Shown here: in pieces, positions 26,852 to 35,248 of the stretch | How positions within the stretch are numbered: the first letter of the stretch is position 1 | Layout: every line of letters begins with the position of its first letter | Assembly (NCBI GenBank): GCA_002163115.1 | Contig: MAAI01000005.1 | Span: 52,161 to 116,160, forward strand | Source of the DNA: Methylophaga sp. 41_12_T18 | GTDB taxonomy: Bacteria > Pseudomonadota > Gammaproteobacteria > Nitrosococcales > Methylophagaceae | DNA: 64,000 nucleotides | Direction of reading: 5' to 3' | The notes under the pieces: model-generated | What the model saw: the letters and a program-made list of their open reading frames with translations, nothing else | The model's database searches: none | Told to the model about the DNA's origin: nothing | Program-made: the position numbers and the translations under genes

Positions 26852-28369
26852 TTACTCCCCCGCACCTGTTTCATCATCTGCAAACCATGACTCTCTTGCC
26901 TTCATGATCAAAGCAGCAGCTTGCTGTTCATCAATGCTCTCAATTTCAATAAGTTCATCAACAGCTTGTTCAGCTAAGTCATCTAAAGTTGTAATGCCTT
27001 TACTCGCTAAAGTTAACGCTAACTCTTTACTCATACCTTCCATATCTAGAAGATCTTGAGCTGGTTCAGCTGACTCTAATTGTTCCTCACTAGCAATGGC
27101 GCGTGTTAACAATACATCGCGAGAGCGAGAACGTAATTCAGTTACAATATCAGCATCAAACTCTTCTATCGCCAGCATTTCCTGCTCTGGCACATATGCT
27201 ATTTCTTCAAGGCTAGAAAAGCCTTCCTGAGCAAGAATCAACGCGACATCTTCATCAACACCTAAATCGTCCTTAAAGACTTTAATCAGGTTGCCCATTT
27301 CTGACTCAGCTTTCTTTTCAGCATCAGCAGACGACATTACATTTAATTCCCAACCAGTTAATTGGCTGGCTAGTCGTACATTTTGCCCGCCACGACCAAT
27401 CGCTTGAGATAGCTGCTCATCATCGACAGCAATATCCATACTGTGTGTGTCTTCATCTACTACTATAGATAGTACTTCTGCTGGAGCCATGGCATTGATT
27501 GCAAATCGTGCAGGTTCTTCATCCCACAAGATAATATCAACCCGTTCACCACCTAATTCATTGGTAACGGCTTGCACACGAGAACCGCGCATACCGACAC
27601 AGGCACCGACAGGATCAATACGAGACTCGGTTGCTACTACAGCAATTTTTGCTCGTAAACCTGGATCACGCGCAGCACCTTTAATTTCGATCAAGTCATC
27701 ATTTATTTCAGGAACTTCAAGGCGGAATAACTCAATAAGTAGCTCTGGTGCAACTCGGCTAACCACCAACTGTGGACCACGCCCTTCGGTACGAATTTCT
27801 TTCAGGTAACCACGAACACGGTCACCAGTACGGAAACTTTCACGGGCTATCATATCTTCTCGAGCAATCAATGCTTCAGCATTACCGCCAAGGTCAAGTA
27901 AGACATTGCCTCGCTCTAGACGTTTCACCGTACCGTATATCATCTGGCCTAACTTTTCTTGGTATTGCTCAACAACCTGTGCACGTTCAGCTTCACGTAC
28001 TTTTTGAACAATAACTTGTTTTGCAGTTTGTGCAGCAATTCGACCAAAAGCGACTGATTCCATCGGCTCACGTATATAAGCAGCTACTTCAGCATCACTT
28101 TGTTTTGTTAATGCATCAGCCAATCTTATTTGCGTTTCTTCTGACTCAAATTCTTCGGCAGCATCATCAACAATTAACCACTGACGAAATGTCTCGTACT
28201 CACCAGTTTCACGGTCAATGACAATCTGAGCATCAATTTCCATTTCATAGCGTTTGCGCGTCGCCATTTCAAGTGCAGCTTCTATCGCTTGGAAAATGAC
28301 TTCTTTAGCCACCCCTTTTTCATTGGAGACTGCATCTACAACTAGTAAAATTTCTTTATTGTTCATCAT
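26852..28369 (-). CDS. nusA: Transcription termination/antitermination protein NusA
   Basis: 505 residues: an RNA-polymerase-binding N-terminal domain (1-125; VVDAVSNEKGVAKEVIFQAIEAAL), an S1 domain (IYGTVKRLERGNVLLDLGG), two KH domains (VGACVGMRGSRVQAVTNELGGERVDI in the first; QAIGRGGQNVRLASQLTGW in the second) and two C-terminal acidic helical repeats (AR1 and AR2, from about 365 and 445), which are usual in gammaproteobacteria. Start: two consecutive ATG (28369 and 28366) follow GAGGG closely; either is possible. It modulates pausing, termination and rRNA antitermination. Confidence 0.96.
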   Translation of the reverse strand: MMNNKEILLVVDAVSNEKGVAKEVIFQAIEAALEMATRKRYEMEIDAQIVIDRETGEYETFRQWLIVDDAAEEFESEETQIRLADALTKQSDAEVAAYIREPMESVAFGRIAAQTAKQVIVQKVREAERAQVVEQYQEKLGQMIYGTVKRLERGNVLLDLGGNAEALIAREDMIARESFRTGDRVRGYLKEIRTEGRGPQLVVSRVAPELLIELFRLEVPEINDDLIEIKGAARDPGLRAKIAVVATESRIDPVGACVGMRGSRVQAVTNELGGERVDIILWDEEPARFAINAMAPAEVLSIVVDEDTHSMDIAVDDEQLSQAIGRGGQNVRLASQLTGWELNVMSSADAEKKAESEMGNLIKVFKDDLGVDEDVALILAQEGFSSLEEIAYVPEQEMLAIEEFDADIVTELRSRSRDVLLTRAIASEEQLESAEPAQDLLDMEGMSKELALTLASKGITTLDDLAEQAVDELIEIESIDEQQAAALIMKARESWFADDETGAGE

Positions 28370-28444
28370 GCCCTCAATAGATCTTCAATCAATTAGATCG
28401 AACCGATCCAAATCATTACACAGTAACCGTTAATAATACGCTAT

Positions 28445-28891
28445 TTAGGCGATAAGTCTTGCCTTCGCTAACTTTGAAATAGGTAAAGCATAGACTTCGC
28501 CATCTACTTCAATTAATACTTCACCGTCATCACAGCCTTGTAAAACACCGGTAAAATTACGACGTCCATCAATAGGTAACTTCATTGAAATTTTGGCTTT
28601 ACTTCCAGAAAATCGTTTAAAGTCTCTTTCCTTAAACAATGGTCGATCAAAGCCCGGCGAAGATACTTCTAATGAATAAGCCGCAGTGATCGGCTCTTCC
28701 ACATCTAAAATACCACTCACTTGGTGACTAACACGTTCACAGTCTTCTATGGAGATACCTTGGTCACTATCTATATAGATACGTAGAATTGTGTCTTGAC
28801 CATTTTTATTATAATCAACGCCCACAAGTTCATAGCCTAATGATTCAATAGGTGCTTCAATGAGCAGTTCAATTTGATCGGATACAGCCAT
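28445..28891 (-). CDS. rimP: Ribosome maturation factor RimP
   Basis: 148 residues. The conserved segments GYELVGVDYNKNGQDTILRIYID, DQGISIEDCERVSHQVSGILD and YSLEVSSPGFDRPLF are visible; the C-terminal SH3-like domain follows (GVLQGCDDGEVLIEVDG). It is required for 30S maturation. It is the first protein gene of the operon, 75 bases before nusA, and lies behind two terminators downstream of the fMet tRNA. Confidence 0.96.
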   Translation of the reverse strand: MAVSDQIELLIEAPIESLGYELVGVDYNKNGQDTILRIYIDSDQGISIEDCERVSHQVSGILDVEEPITAAYSLEVSSPGFDRPLFKERDFKRFSGSKAKISMKLPIDGRRNFTGVLQGCDDGEVLIEVDGEVYALPISKLAKARLIA

Positions 28892-28899
28892 AATTAAAT

Positions 28900-28922
28900 A
28901 AAAAAAAAGGGCCTACGGGCCC
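28900..28922 (-). terminator. Rho-independent terminator between tRNA-fMet and rimP (second)
   Basis: On the minus strand a 5-bp GC stem GGGCC / GGCCC with loop CGTA is followed by nine T. It ends eight bases upstream of the rimP start. Strong stem and long T tract suggest real termination, with read-through or an antitermination device feeding rimP-nusA. Confidence 0.85.
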
Positions 28923-28940
28923 AGTTTTCAATCTCCAGAT

Positions 28941-28965
28941 AAACAAAAACCCCATAGTTGGGGTT
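28941..28965 (-). terminator. Rho-independent terminator after tRNA-fMet (first)
   Basis: On the minus strand, stem AACCCCA / TGGGGTT with a four-base loop is followed by TTTTTG. It lies 15 bases beyond the tRNA 3' end and should define the tRNA precursor's end. Confidence 0.8.
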
Positions 28966-28979
28966 CTGCATTTTAACTT

Positions 28980-29056
<77 letters not shown>

Positions 29057-29111
29057 CCAGAAAAATAAGAATTATACATACACATTATGTAGTCTGCAAG
29101 CCCAATTTCAA

Positions 29112-30503
29112 TTATTGTTCTTTTAATTTACGCGTAAGCGTATTTCGGCCCCAACCCAACAGTTTTGCTGCCTCTTGGCGCTTACCCGCAGTTTTTTCTA
29201 ATGCCACTTCCATCAGTAATTGTTCCACTTGCGGAATAATATCTGCTAATGCGCCTTCTTGGCCTGACAATACTTTTGTTGCTGCCCACTGTCTAAAGAG
29301 CTGCTTCCAATCATTTTGGTTGGCAGACTCGTCATTTCCATTGGCTAACTCGGCTGGTAGATCATCGATCTGTACAATCTGACCTGGTGCCATCACCATC
29401 AACCACCGACAGGTATTTTCTAATTGTCTGACATTACCTGGCCACGGCAGCTGCATTAAATAATTCTCAACCTCACTAGCCATTGCTTTTGTGGCCATTT
29501 CTAACTCTCTTGCCGCTAGATTCAAGAAATAGTTGGCCAGGGCTGGTACATCTTCACGACGTTCTCGTAAAGCCGGTATCTGGATCCGTATAACATTTAA
29601 CCGATGAAAGAGATCTTCCCTAAACTCACTTCTTTCTACTCTTTGTTCTAGATTTTGATGTGTGGCAGCAATAATCCTTACATCTACACGGACTCCATTA
29701 TGGCCGCCAACCCTGAAAAATTCACCATCAGATAACACTCGTAACAATCTAGTTTGCAGTTCTAATGGCATATCGCCAATTTCATCTAAGAATAATGTAC
29801 CGCCATCTGCTTGCTCGAAACGTCCCTTCCGTTGTGCATGAGCACCAGTAAATGCACCTTTTTCATGGCCAAATAATTCTGACTCCATTAATTCTTTAGG
29901 TATCGCAGCCATATTAAGGGCTATAAAAGGTGCATTTTTCCTTGGGCTATGTTTATGTAACGCATGGGCAACTAACTCTTTACCGGTGCCCGATTCACCA
30001 TTGATCAAAACCGTTATATTGGAGCGAGCTAATCGGCCAATAGCTCTGAAAACTTCCTGCATAGCTGGAGCTTCACCAATAATTTCAGAACCTAAGTTAA
30101 TATCATCATCAGCTAACTCCTGATGTTGTTCGTTGCTATGAGTAATGGCACGCTGAACTAACTCAACAGCTTCATCAACATCGAACGGTTTAGGTAAATA
30201 TTCAAATGCGCCGCCTTCATAGACTGATACAGCACTATCAAGATCAGAATATGCAGTCATAATAATAACTGGCAACTGTGGGTAATGTTCTTTCACTTCA
30301 GCTAGCATTTGCAAACCATCAATACCTGGCATTCTGATATCACTCACTAATACATCAGGAATAGTTTGTTTTAATTCCTCTAATACTAAGTCAGCACTTT
30401 CAAATGCTCGCACTGTGATATCAACAGCCTCGATCGCTTTTTGCAGTACCCATCTAATTGATCGATCATCATCGACTATCCACACTACAGGTTTAACTAA
30501 CAC
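29112..30503 (-). CDS. ntrC: Nitrogen regulation response regulator NtrC
   Basis: 463 residues. Receiver domain with phospho-acceptor Asp55 (VSDIRMPG) and acidic pocket DDD at 11-13; sigma-54 AAA+ domain (about 140-380) with Walker A GESGTGKE, the sigma-54-contacting GAFTGA loop (EKGAFTGAHAQRKG) and Walker B GGTLFLDEIGD; C-terminal Fis-type helix-turn-helix (KRQEAAKLLGWGRNTLTRKLKE). Phosphorylated by NtrB under nitrogen limitation, it activates sigma-54 promoters such as glnA. Its start overlaps the ntrB stop by 11 bases. Confidence 0.97.
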   Translation of the reverse strand: MLVKPVVWIVDDDRSIRWVLQKAIEAVDITVRAFESADLVLEELKQTIPDVLVSDIRMPGIDGLQMLAEVKEHYPQLPVIIMTAYSDLDSAVSVYEGGAFEYLPKPFDVDEAVELVQRAITHSNEQHQELADDDINLGSEIIGEAPAMQEVFRAIGRLARSNITVLINGESGTGKELVAHALHKHSPRKNAPFIALNMAAIPKELMESELFGHEKGAFTGAHAQRKGRFEQADGGTLFLDEIGDMPLELQTRLLRVLSDGEFFRVGGHNGVRVDVRIIAATHQNLEQRVERSEFREDLFHRLNVIRIQIPALRERREDVPALANYFLNLAARELEMATKAMASEVENYLMQLPWPGNVRQLENTCRWLMVMAPGQIVQIDDLPAELANGNDESANQNDWKQLFRQWAATKVLSGQEGALADIIPQVEQLLMEVALEKTAGKRQEAAKLLGWGRNTLTRKLKEQ

Positions 30504-31545
30504 TATCTATCTCCAATGGGAAAATGATTGAAAAAATTGTCTGCCCTGGCTGACTACTGCATGACACAGTACCAGCATTACGCTGCACTAAATTTTGAAC
30601 TAAATATAAGCCTAGCCCTGTACCTTCAGCACGGCCCGTTACCATTGGATAAAACAAACTGTCTTGTAAGGAATCTGGTACACCTGCACCATTATCTTCA
30701 ATTTCAATTAATACACCTAAGCGATGATGTTGTTTTTCAATGGTAATATTTCGTTGAATTCTAGTTCTGAGAATAACTTGGCCAACACCGTTGAGTGCTT
30801 GCACAGCATTACGAATAATATTCAACATAATTTGGATCAGTTGATCAAAGTCAGCATAAATTTCAGGAATACTGGGATCGTAATCTGCTTTTATTTTGAG
30901 TCTATCATCCACTTCGATATCAACTAATTGTCGTACATGTTGCAGCACCTCATGAATATTTAGACTCTGCTTTTCTGGTTGTTGATAAGGCCCTAGCATT
31001 CTGGTCATTAAGTTTTGCAACCGATCTGCTTCACTAATGATGATCTTGGTATATTCTTTTAGCTCATCTGAATTTAATTGGCGCTCTAGCAGTTGAGCTG
31101 CACCTCTTAAGCCACCGAGCGGATTTTTAATTTCATGTGCGAGGCCTCGTAAAACTTGTTGTTGAGTATGGAAGTTTTCACCGCGGCTTATATTCTGTTG
31201 AAAATCTAATTGTGTTAACTCTAATAGTAAATACGCTTGTTCATTACTATCGATTATATTAATTGCACAATCGACTACAATTTCCCCCACACTTGGAATA
31301 TAGAGTTTCATTTCATGTTCAACTAAACCTTGAGCAGTTTGTTTAACTCTATTTAGACTGGTGATTAGTTCACTTTCACCAGGCAATAATGTCTGAAATG
31401 GAATGTCTTTAGCCTGACGTTGGCTCATGGCAAATAAGATTTCTGCCGAGGCATTGAGAGATACGACACGTAGAGCATTATCTACAACAACGAGTGCTGT
31501 ACTGAGATTTTCTATTATGTCTTGGCACGACAGCGGTTTTGTCAT
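30493..31545 (-). CDS. ntrB: Nitrogen regulation sensor kinase NtrB
   Basis: 350 residues from the ATG at 31545 (MTKPLSCQDIIENLSTALVV matches the family N terminus; the in-frame upstream extension to 31614 does not). A PAS domain (about 10-110, VVVDNALRVVSLNASAEILF) precedes the histidine-kinase core: H-box GLAHEIKNPLGGLRGAAQLL, N-box IMLNIIRNAVQAL, G1 EIEDNGAGVP and G2 GRAEGTGLGLYLVQ. No membrane segments. NtrB is a cytosolic kinase/phosphatase controlled by PII. An NtrC-type palindrome lies about 180 bases upstream. Confidence 0.95.
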   Translation of the reverse strand: MTKPLSCQDIIENLSTALVVVDNALRVVSLNASAEILFAMSQRQAKDIPFQTLLPGESELITSLNRVKQTAQGLVEHEMKLYIPSVGEIVVDCAINIIDSNEQAYLLLELTQLDFQQNISRGENFHTQQQVLRGLAHEIKNPLGGLRGAAQLLERQLNSDELKEYTKIIISEADRLQNLMTRMLGPYQQPEKQSLNIHEVLQHVRQLVDIEVDDRLKIKADYDPSIPEIYADFDQLIQIMLNIIRNAVQALNGVGQVILRTRIQRNITIEKQHHRLGVLIEIEDNGAGVPDSLQDSLFYPMVTGRAEGTGLGLYLVQNLVQRNAGTVSCSSQPGQTIFSIIFPLEIDSVS

Positions 31546-31726
31546 TATGTAGGTAAAGAAATCGATATTAAAGATTAGTACAGAGCAAGTAATGCTCCAG
31601 ATATAGCTTTTCAATGAAAATAATTAATAAACCATTGAAAACATAGGACTATTACCTTCATCTTCGCTATTAAGTTATTTTTTTAATAAAACAATTAGCA
31701 TTACTATAGTGTAAACAGCATCGGCA

Positions 31727-31743
31727 TGCACCATTAAAGTGCA
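31727..31743. promoter_or_regulatory. NtrC-binding site upstream of ntrBC
   Basis: TGCACCATTAAAGTGCA matches the 17-bp NtrC consensus (TGCAC, seven bases, GTGCA) with both half-sites intact. It lies between the DUF4124 gene and ntrB, about 180 bases ahead of the ntrB start, fitting autoregulation of ntrBC. Confidence 0.85.
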
Positions 31744-31762
31744 TTTCGGCAATAAACTAGAT

Positions 31763-32284
31763 TTAGGGTGCGACCGAATGGCGCTGCAGGTGGAAGGAAA
31801 CTGGAGTGCTTGTTTTAAGTAGATTTCCTGACTTATCGACAACTGCCACTTGTAGCGTGTGCGTGCCACGATCGATATCCGTCAAGGTGAAATTTTGTGA
31901 TGAACTAGGCTGACCTAAAATCCGCCCATCTAACTTAAGTATGATTTGGTCATTCCTATCAGCACTGAGTGTAGGTTCGACTTTAGCATTGATGTTGACG
32001 ATGCCGGCATTACTTCTAACGGCCTCATCATCTTGTGGAGACATAATTTCGACTTGATAATTTGGTACTACAAACGTATTGCTATTTTCTTCATCACTAT
32101 CACTACTGTTAGTCAGCGAACGTGATACAGGTGTATATGATGATAAGGATTCAATGATGACTTCTTCTGCACCTAATTGATTACGGTCAGAAAATACCAC
32201 TCGATTATTTTCATCAAACCAACGATATACTTCAGCCTGCGCTGACATTACCGTAAAGAACAATAAGATATATCCGTATTTCAT
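31763..32284 (-). CDS. Secreted DUF4124-domain protein
   Basis: 173 residues with a signal peptide (MKYGYILLFFTVMSAQA, cleavage before EVYRW). Residues about 18-45 (EVYRWFDENNRVVFSDRNQL) form the DUF4124 domain, a small periplasmic domain of unknown function in many gammaproteobacteria. The C-terminal 100 residues (VEIMSPQDDEAVRSNAGIVNI; DRGTHTLQVAVVDKSGNLLKTS) look like an immunoglobulin-like beta domain. It lies between glnA and ntrB, a common place for such genes. No function is known; it starts 48 bases after the glnA terminator and may have its own promoter. Confidence 0.85.
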   Translation of the reverse strand: MKYGYILLFFTVMSAQAEVYRWFDENNRVVFSDRNQLGAEEVIIESLSSYTPVSRSLTNSSDSDEENSNTFVVPNYQVEIMSPQDDEAVRSNAGIVNINAKVEPTLSADRNDQIILKLDGRILGQPSSSQNFTLTDIDRGTHTLQVAVVDKSGNLLKTSTPVSFHLQRHSVAP

Positions 32285-32331
32285 CAGTTAAGAATAGGTC
32301 AATAAAACATAATCTGCAACTAGTAGATACA

Positions 32332-32358
32332 AAAACGCCTCCGAAAAGGAGGCGTTTT
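32332..32358 (-). terminator. Rho-independent terminator after glnA
   Basis: An 11-bp stem AAAACGCCTCC / GGAGGCGTTTT with a five-base loop and T5 on the minus strand. It begins 26 bases beyond the glnA stop. The stem's A/T ends make it usable on both strands. Confidence 0.93.
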
Positions 32359-32383
32359 CATTTTACTTAATTCGAAAAACGAA

Positions 32384-33793
32384 TTATACGCTGTAGTATA
32401 AATCAAACTCAGCTGGGTGAGTTTCCATACGTAAACGTGTTACTTCTTCCATTTTTAATTCAATGTAAGCATCAATCATGTCATCAGTAAATACACCGCC
32501 ATCTGTTAAGAAAGCGCGATCTTTATCTAATGCTTCTAAAGCTTGATCGAATGAGTAGCAAACTTGTGGAATTTTAGCTTCTTCTTCAGCTGGTAAGTCA
32601 TACAAGTCTTTATCCATCGCGTCACCAGGATGAATCTTGTTTTTAATACCATCAAGACCAGCCATCAATAATGCTGCGAATGCTAAGTATGGGTTAGCAG
32701 TTGAATCACCAAAACGAACTTCAACACGGCGACCTTTTGGATTATTAACAAAAGGAATACGAATTGATGCACTACGGTTACGTGCAGAATATGCCAACAT
32801 AATTGGCGCTTCAAAACCAGGAACTAAACGTTTGTAGCTATTTGTTGATGCGTTTGTGAAAGCATTTAATGCTTGAGCATGCTTAATAACACCACCGATG
32901 TAATACAACGCAGTTTCAGATAAACCACCATACTTATTACCAGAGAATAAGTTTTCACCATCTTTAAATAAAGACATGTGAACGTGCATACCGTTACCGT
33001 TATCACCCACTAAAGGCTTAGGCATAAATGTCGCTGTTTTACCGTAAGCGTGAGCAACATTATGTACAACGTATTTAAGGCCTTGAACTTCGTCCGCTTT
33101 TTTCACTAGCGTATTAAACTTAGTACCAATTTCACATTGGCCTGCTGTTGCTACTTCGTGATGATGTACTTCAGTAACTTGACCAATTTCTTCTAAAGTT
33201 AAGCACATTGCGCTACGGATATCTTGTAGTGAATCTACTGGAGGTACTGGAAAGTAACCACCCTTAACGCCAGGTCTGTGACCTTTGTTGCCATCAGCAT
33301 ATACTTTTTCGGTGTTCCAAGAAGACTCATCAGAATCTATTTTAAAGAACGAACCTGACATATCACTACCCCAACGAACATCGTCAAGGATAAAGAATTC
33401 ATTTTCAGGACCAAAGTAAGCTGCATCAGCCATACCCGATGCTTGCATATGTGCTTCTGCACGATGTGCAACACTACGAGGATCACGTTCGTAACCTTGC
33501 ATAGTTGCAGGTTCGATAACATCACAAGTAATGATTAATGTAGTGTCATCCATGAAAGGGTCTAAGAAAACTGTATCTGGATCAGGCATTAAAATCATGT
33601 CTGATTCATTGATACCTTTCCAACCAGCTACTGATGAACCATCAAACATATTACCTTCTGTAAAGGTATCTTCATCGATAGTATGAGCTGGGAAAGAAAC
33701 GTGCTGCTCTTTACCGCGCGTATCAGTAAAACGGAAGTCAACAAATTGAACTTCCTCATCTTTGATCATTTGAAGCACATTTTCGACTGACAT
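32384..33793 (-). CDS. glnA: Type I glutamine synthetase
   Basis: 469 residues from the ATG at 33793 with GGAG six bases upstream; a TTG at 33805 would put the start inside the ribosome site. The beta-grasp and catalytic domains show [24 protein letters not shown], the metal/ATP segment [15 protein letters not shown] and [11 protein letters not shown]. The adenylylation loop NLYDLPAEE (written here DLYDLPAEE) carries the Tyr that GlnE modifies, so this is the GSI-beta type. It makes glutamine from glutamate and ammonia. Upstream sites show sigma-54/NtrC control. Confidence 0.98.
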   Translation of the reverse strand: MSVENVLQMIKDEEVQFVDFRFTDTRGKEQHVSFPAHTIDEDTFTEGNMFDGSSVAGWKGINESDMILMPDPDTVFLDPFMDDTTLIITCDVIEPATMQGYERDPRSVAHRAEAHMQASGMADAAYFGPENEFFILDDVRWGSDMSGSFFKIDSDESSWNTEKVYADGNKGHRPGVKGGYFPVPPVDSLQDIRSAMCLTLEEIGQVTEVHHHEVATAGQCEIGTKFNTLVKKADEVQGLKYVVHNVAHAYGKTATFMPKPLVGDNGNGMHVHMSLFKDGENLFSGNKYGGLSETALYYIGGVIKHAQALNAFTNASTNSYKRLVPGFEAPIMLAYSARNRSASIRIPFVNNPKGRRVEVRFGDSTANPYLAFAALLMAGLDGIKNKIHPGDAMDKDLYDLPAEEEAKIPQVCYSFDQALEALDKDRAFLTDGGVFTDDMIDAYIELKMEEVTRLRMETHPAEFDLYYSV

Positions 33794-33816
33794 TGAATTC
33801 TCCAATTAAAAAATAC

Positions 33817-33832
33817 TGCACTATAAGGTGCA
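33817..33832. promoter_or_regulatory. NtrC-half-site palindrome in the glnA leader
   Basis: TGCACTATAAGGTGCA has both NtrC half-sites but a six-base instead of seven-base centre. It lies 24 bases before the glnA ATG, downstream of the predicted sigma-54 promoter. It could be a low-affinity NtrC governor site, or an RNA hairpin in the leader. Confidence 0.5.
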
Positions 33833-33852
33833 AAAAAATATATATGCTGTAC

Positions 33853-33868
33853 AGCACAAATCAAGCCA
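33853..33868 (-). promoter_or_regulatory. Sigma-54 promoter of glnA
   Basis: On the minus strand TGGCTTGATTTGTGCT keeps the essential GG and GC dinucleotides exactly ten bases apart, as required for sigma-54 (-24/-12). Predicted start of transcription is near 33842, giving a leader of about 50 bases. An NtrC site lies about 100 bases upstream. Confidence 0.75.
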
Positions 33869-33951
33869 ATTTTTAGTTCATTAAAAATCAACTATTTATC
33901 TATCAAGCGCAACAATAATACGCACCACCACAACGCAAAACAAGCTAATTT

Positions 33952-33968
33952 TGCACCAAAATGTATCA
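33952..33968. promoter_or_regulatory. NtrC enhancer site upstream of glnA
   Basis: TGCACCAAAATGTATCA has one perfect half-site and the same centre as the E. coli glnA enhancer (TGCACCAAAATGGTGCA), with a degenerate second half. Its centre is about 118 bases upstream of the predicted sigma-54 start, a normal enhancer distance. Confidence 0.65.
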
Positions 33969-33969
33969 G

Positions 33970-34197
33970 TTATTTACCGACTTGAACCGTTATTATTATT
34001 TCATCATCATTCTCTTGATGAGAAACAATTAAATGACCGTTTATGCGTGCCCATGCTGGGATATCACTTAAAGCACCGGGGTCAGTGCAAGTGACATGTA
34101 AGATATCACCTGCCACTAATTCATTAATTTTATTTTGGGTTTTGATGACCGGCATCGGGCATAACATTCGTTTTGCGTCTAAATGATGTTCACTCAT
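33970..34197 (-). CDS. TusA-family sulfur carrier protein
   Basis: 75 residues from the ATG at 34197, which overlaps the preceding stop as ATGA; a GTG at 34206 is less likely. The motif MLCPMPVIKTQ (Cys13-Pro-Met-Pro) is the TusA/SirA signature, with the active-site Cys that carries persulfide sulfur. The two-layer fold continues with ILHVTCTDPGALSDIPAWA. TusA relays sulfur to tRNA thiolation or sulfur oxidation enzymes. Here it is translationally coupled to a PP-loop thiolase-like protein, which suggests that protein as its partner. Confidence 0.92.
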   Translation of the reverse strand: MSEHHLDAKRMLCPMPVIKTQNKINELVAGDILHVTCTDPGALSDIPAWARINGHLIVSHQENDDEIIITVQVGK

Positions 34198-35246
34198 ACA
34201 TGCCACTCTTCGAGCACATCTGTAGTCGATAGTGGTTTAATTTGGCGAAGCTGTTTATCTTCATTAGGAATGGAAACTTCAACATCGACTTGCTCAGCGT
34301 CGCGGCCTTGACCATACCGTGCTACTACACCCGCTGCCAAATCAAAATCTTCAGCAGAAATATCGCCATCAATTAACGCCAAGGGGCCATTATGACTGGT
34401 TACTTGCATCGTAATAAATTGTTTACGATAGCCTTCTAAAAACTTACTCTCACCGGCATCACGAGCGATAATTAACTTAAATTCAGGTTTAGGTCTTACA
34501 TGACGACCCACCTTAAGTAGCATAATGTCGTCCATTTCATATTCGCGACTACCACGCCCTTTCCATAAATCAACTAACTTATCAGAATAGTTTTTATCGG
34601 TCAGGAAGCAACAACCACCAGCTGGCGAAGCGTAATCAGTAAAACCAAATTGTTTAGCTAATGCCATTTGTGGTTTACGATTACGACCACTGAAGCCATA
34701 TAGTTTTTCACGATCAACCCAACCTTCAAGTTCCGGTTTGGTTGCTGGTAAGTTTTTTGCACATAAAGGCCGTAATAAAATGTCATCGGCACCCGATTCT
34801 CTAGCCACTATTGGCATTGTTTCTTTGCGTTGTGACATCGGCCGTTGGCCAATTACTTCACCGGTAATAATAAAGTCAAAACCACTTTCATGATTTTCTT
34901 TAACCCACTCAACCGCTTTATTAACCATGAAGATTTTACAATCTAAACATGGGTTCATATTGGCACCATAGCCATGTTTTGGATTAAGTAATACCTCTTT
35001 GTAATCTTGGATTACATCGACAATATGAAGTTTAATACCTAATTGCTCTGCCGACCACAATGCATTATTTCGTTTTTGCTTATCTTTATCATGATTTCGA
35101 ATTGCATGAGTATGTCCTTCGACACAAAAACCGGTGTAAAAGTTAATACCTTCTACTTCTATACCTTGCTCTTGTAATACTCGTACCGCTAATAATGAAT
35201 CTAATCCGCCTGAAATTAGTGCTACGGCCTTATGTTTTTTTGCCAT
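34194..35246 (-). CDS. PP-loop ATPase of the thiouridylase type with C-terminal NFACT-R-like domain
   Basis: 350 residues. The ATP pyrophosphatase loop SGGLDSLLA is at residues 12-20, so it belongs with MnmA/ThiI/TtuA-type enzymes that adenylate a base before sulfur transfer. Cysteines are at 100 and 103 (MNPCLDCKIFM) and at 212-213 (PAGGCCFL). The Cx2C plus a distant Cys pattern resembles iron-sulfur-dependent thiolases, not the two-Cys relay of E. coli MnmA. The last 110 residues (MLLKVGRHVRPKPEFKLIIARDAGESK) resemble the NFACT-R RNA-binding domain found fused to some thiouridine synthases; this assignment is tentative. It overlaps tusA by four bases and follows tldD by two. The modified nucleotide is unknown. 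Confidence 0.75.
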   Translation of the reverse strand: MAKKHKAVALISGGLDSLLAVRVLQEQGIEVEGINFYTGFCVEGHTHAIRNHDKDKQKRNNALWSAEQLGIKLHIVDVIQDYKEVLLNPKHGYGANMNPCLDCKIFMVNKAVEWVKENHESGFDFIITGEVIGQRPMSQRKETMPIVARESGADDILLRPLCAKNLPATKPELEGWVDREKLYGFSGRNRKPQMALAKQFGFTDYASPAGGCCFLTDKNYSDKLVDLWKGRGSREYEMDDIMLLKVGRHVRPKPEFKLIIARDAGESKFLEGYRKQFITMQVTSHNGPLALIDGDISAEDFDLAAGVVARYGQGRDAEQVDVEVSIPNEDKQLRQIKPLSTTDVLEEWHV

Positions 35247-35248
35247 TG

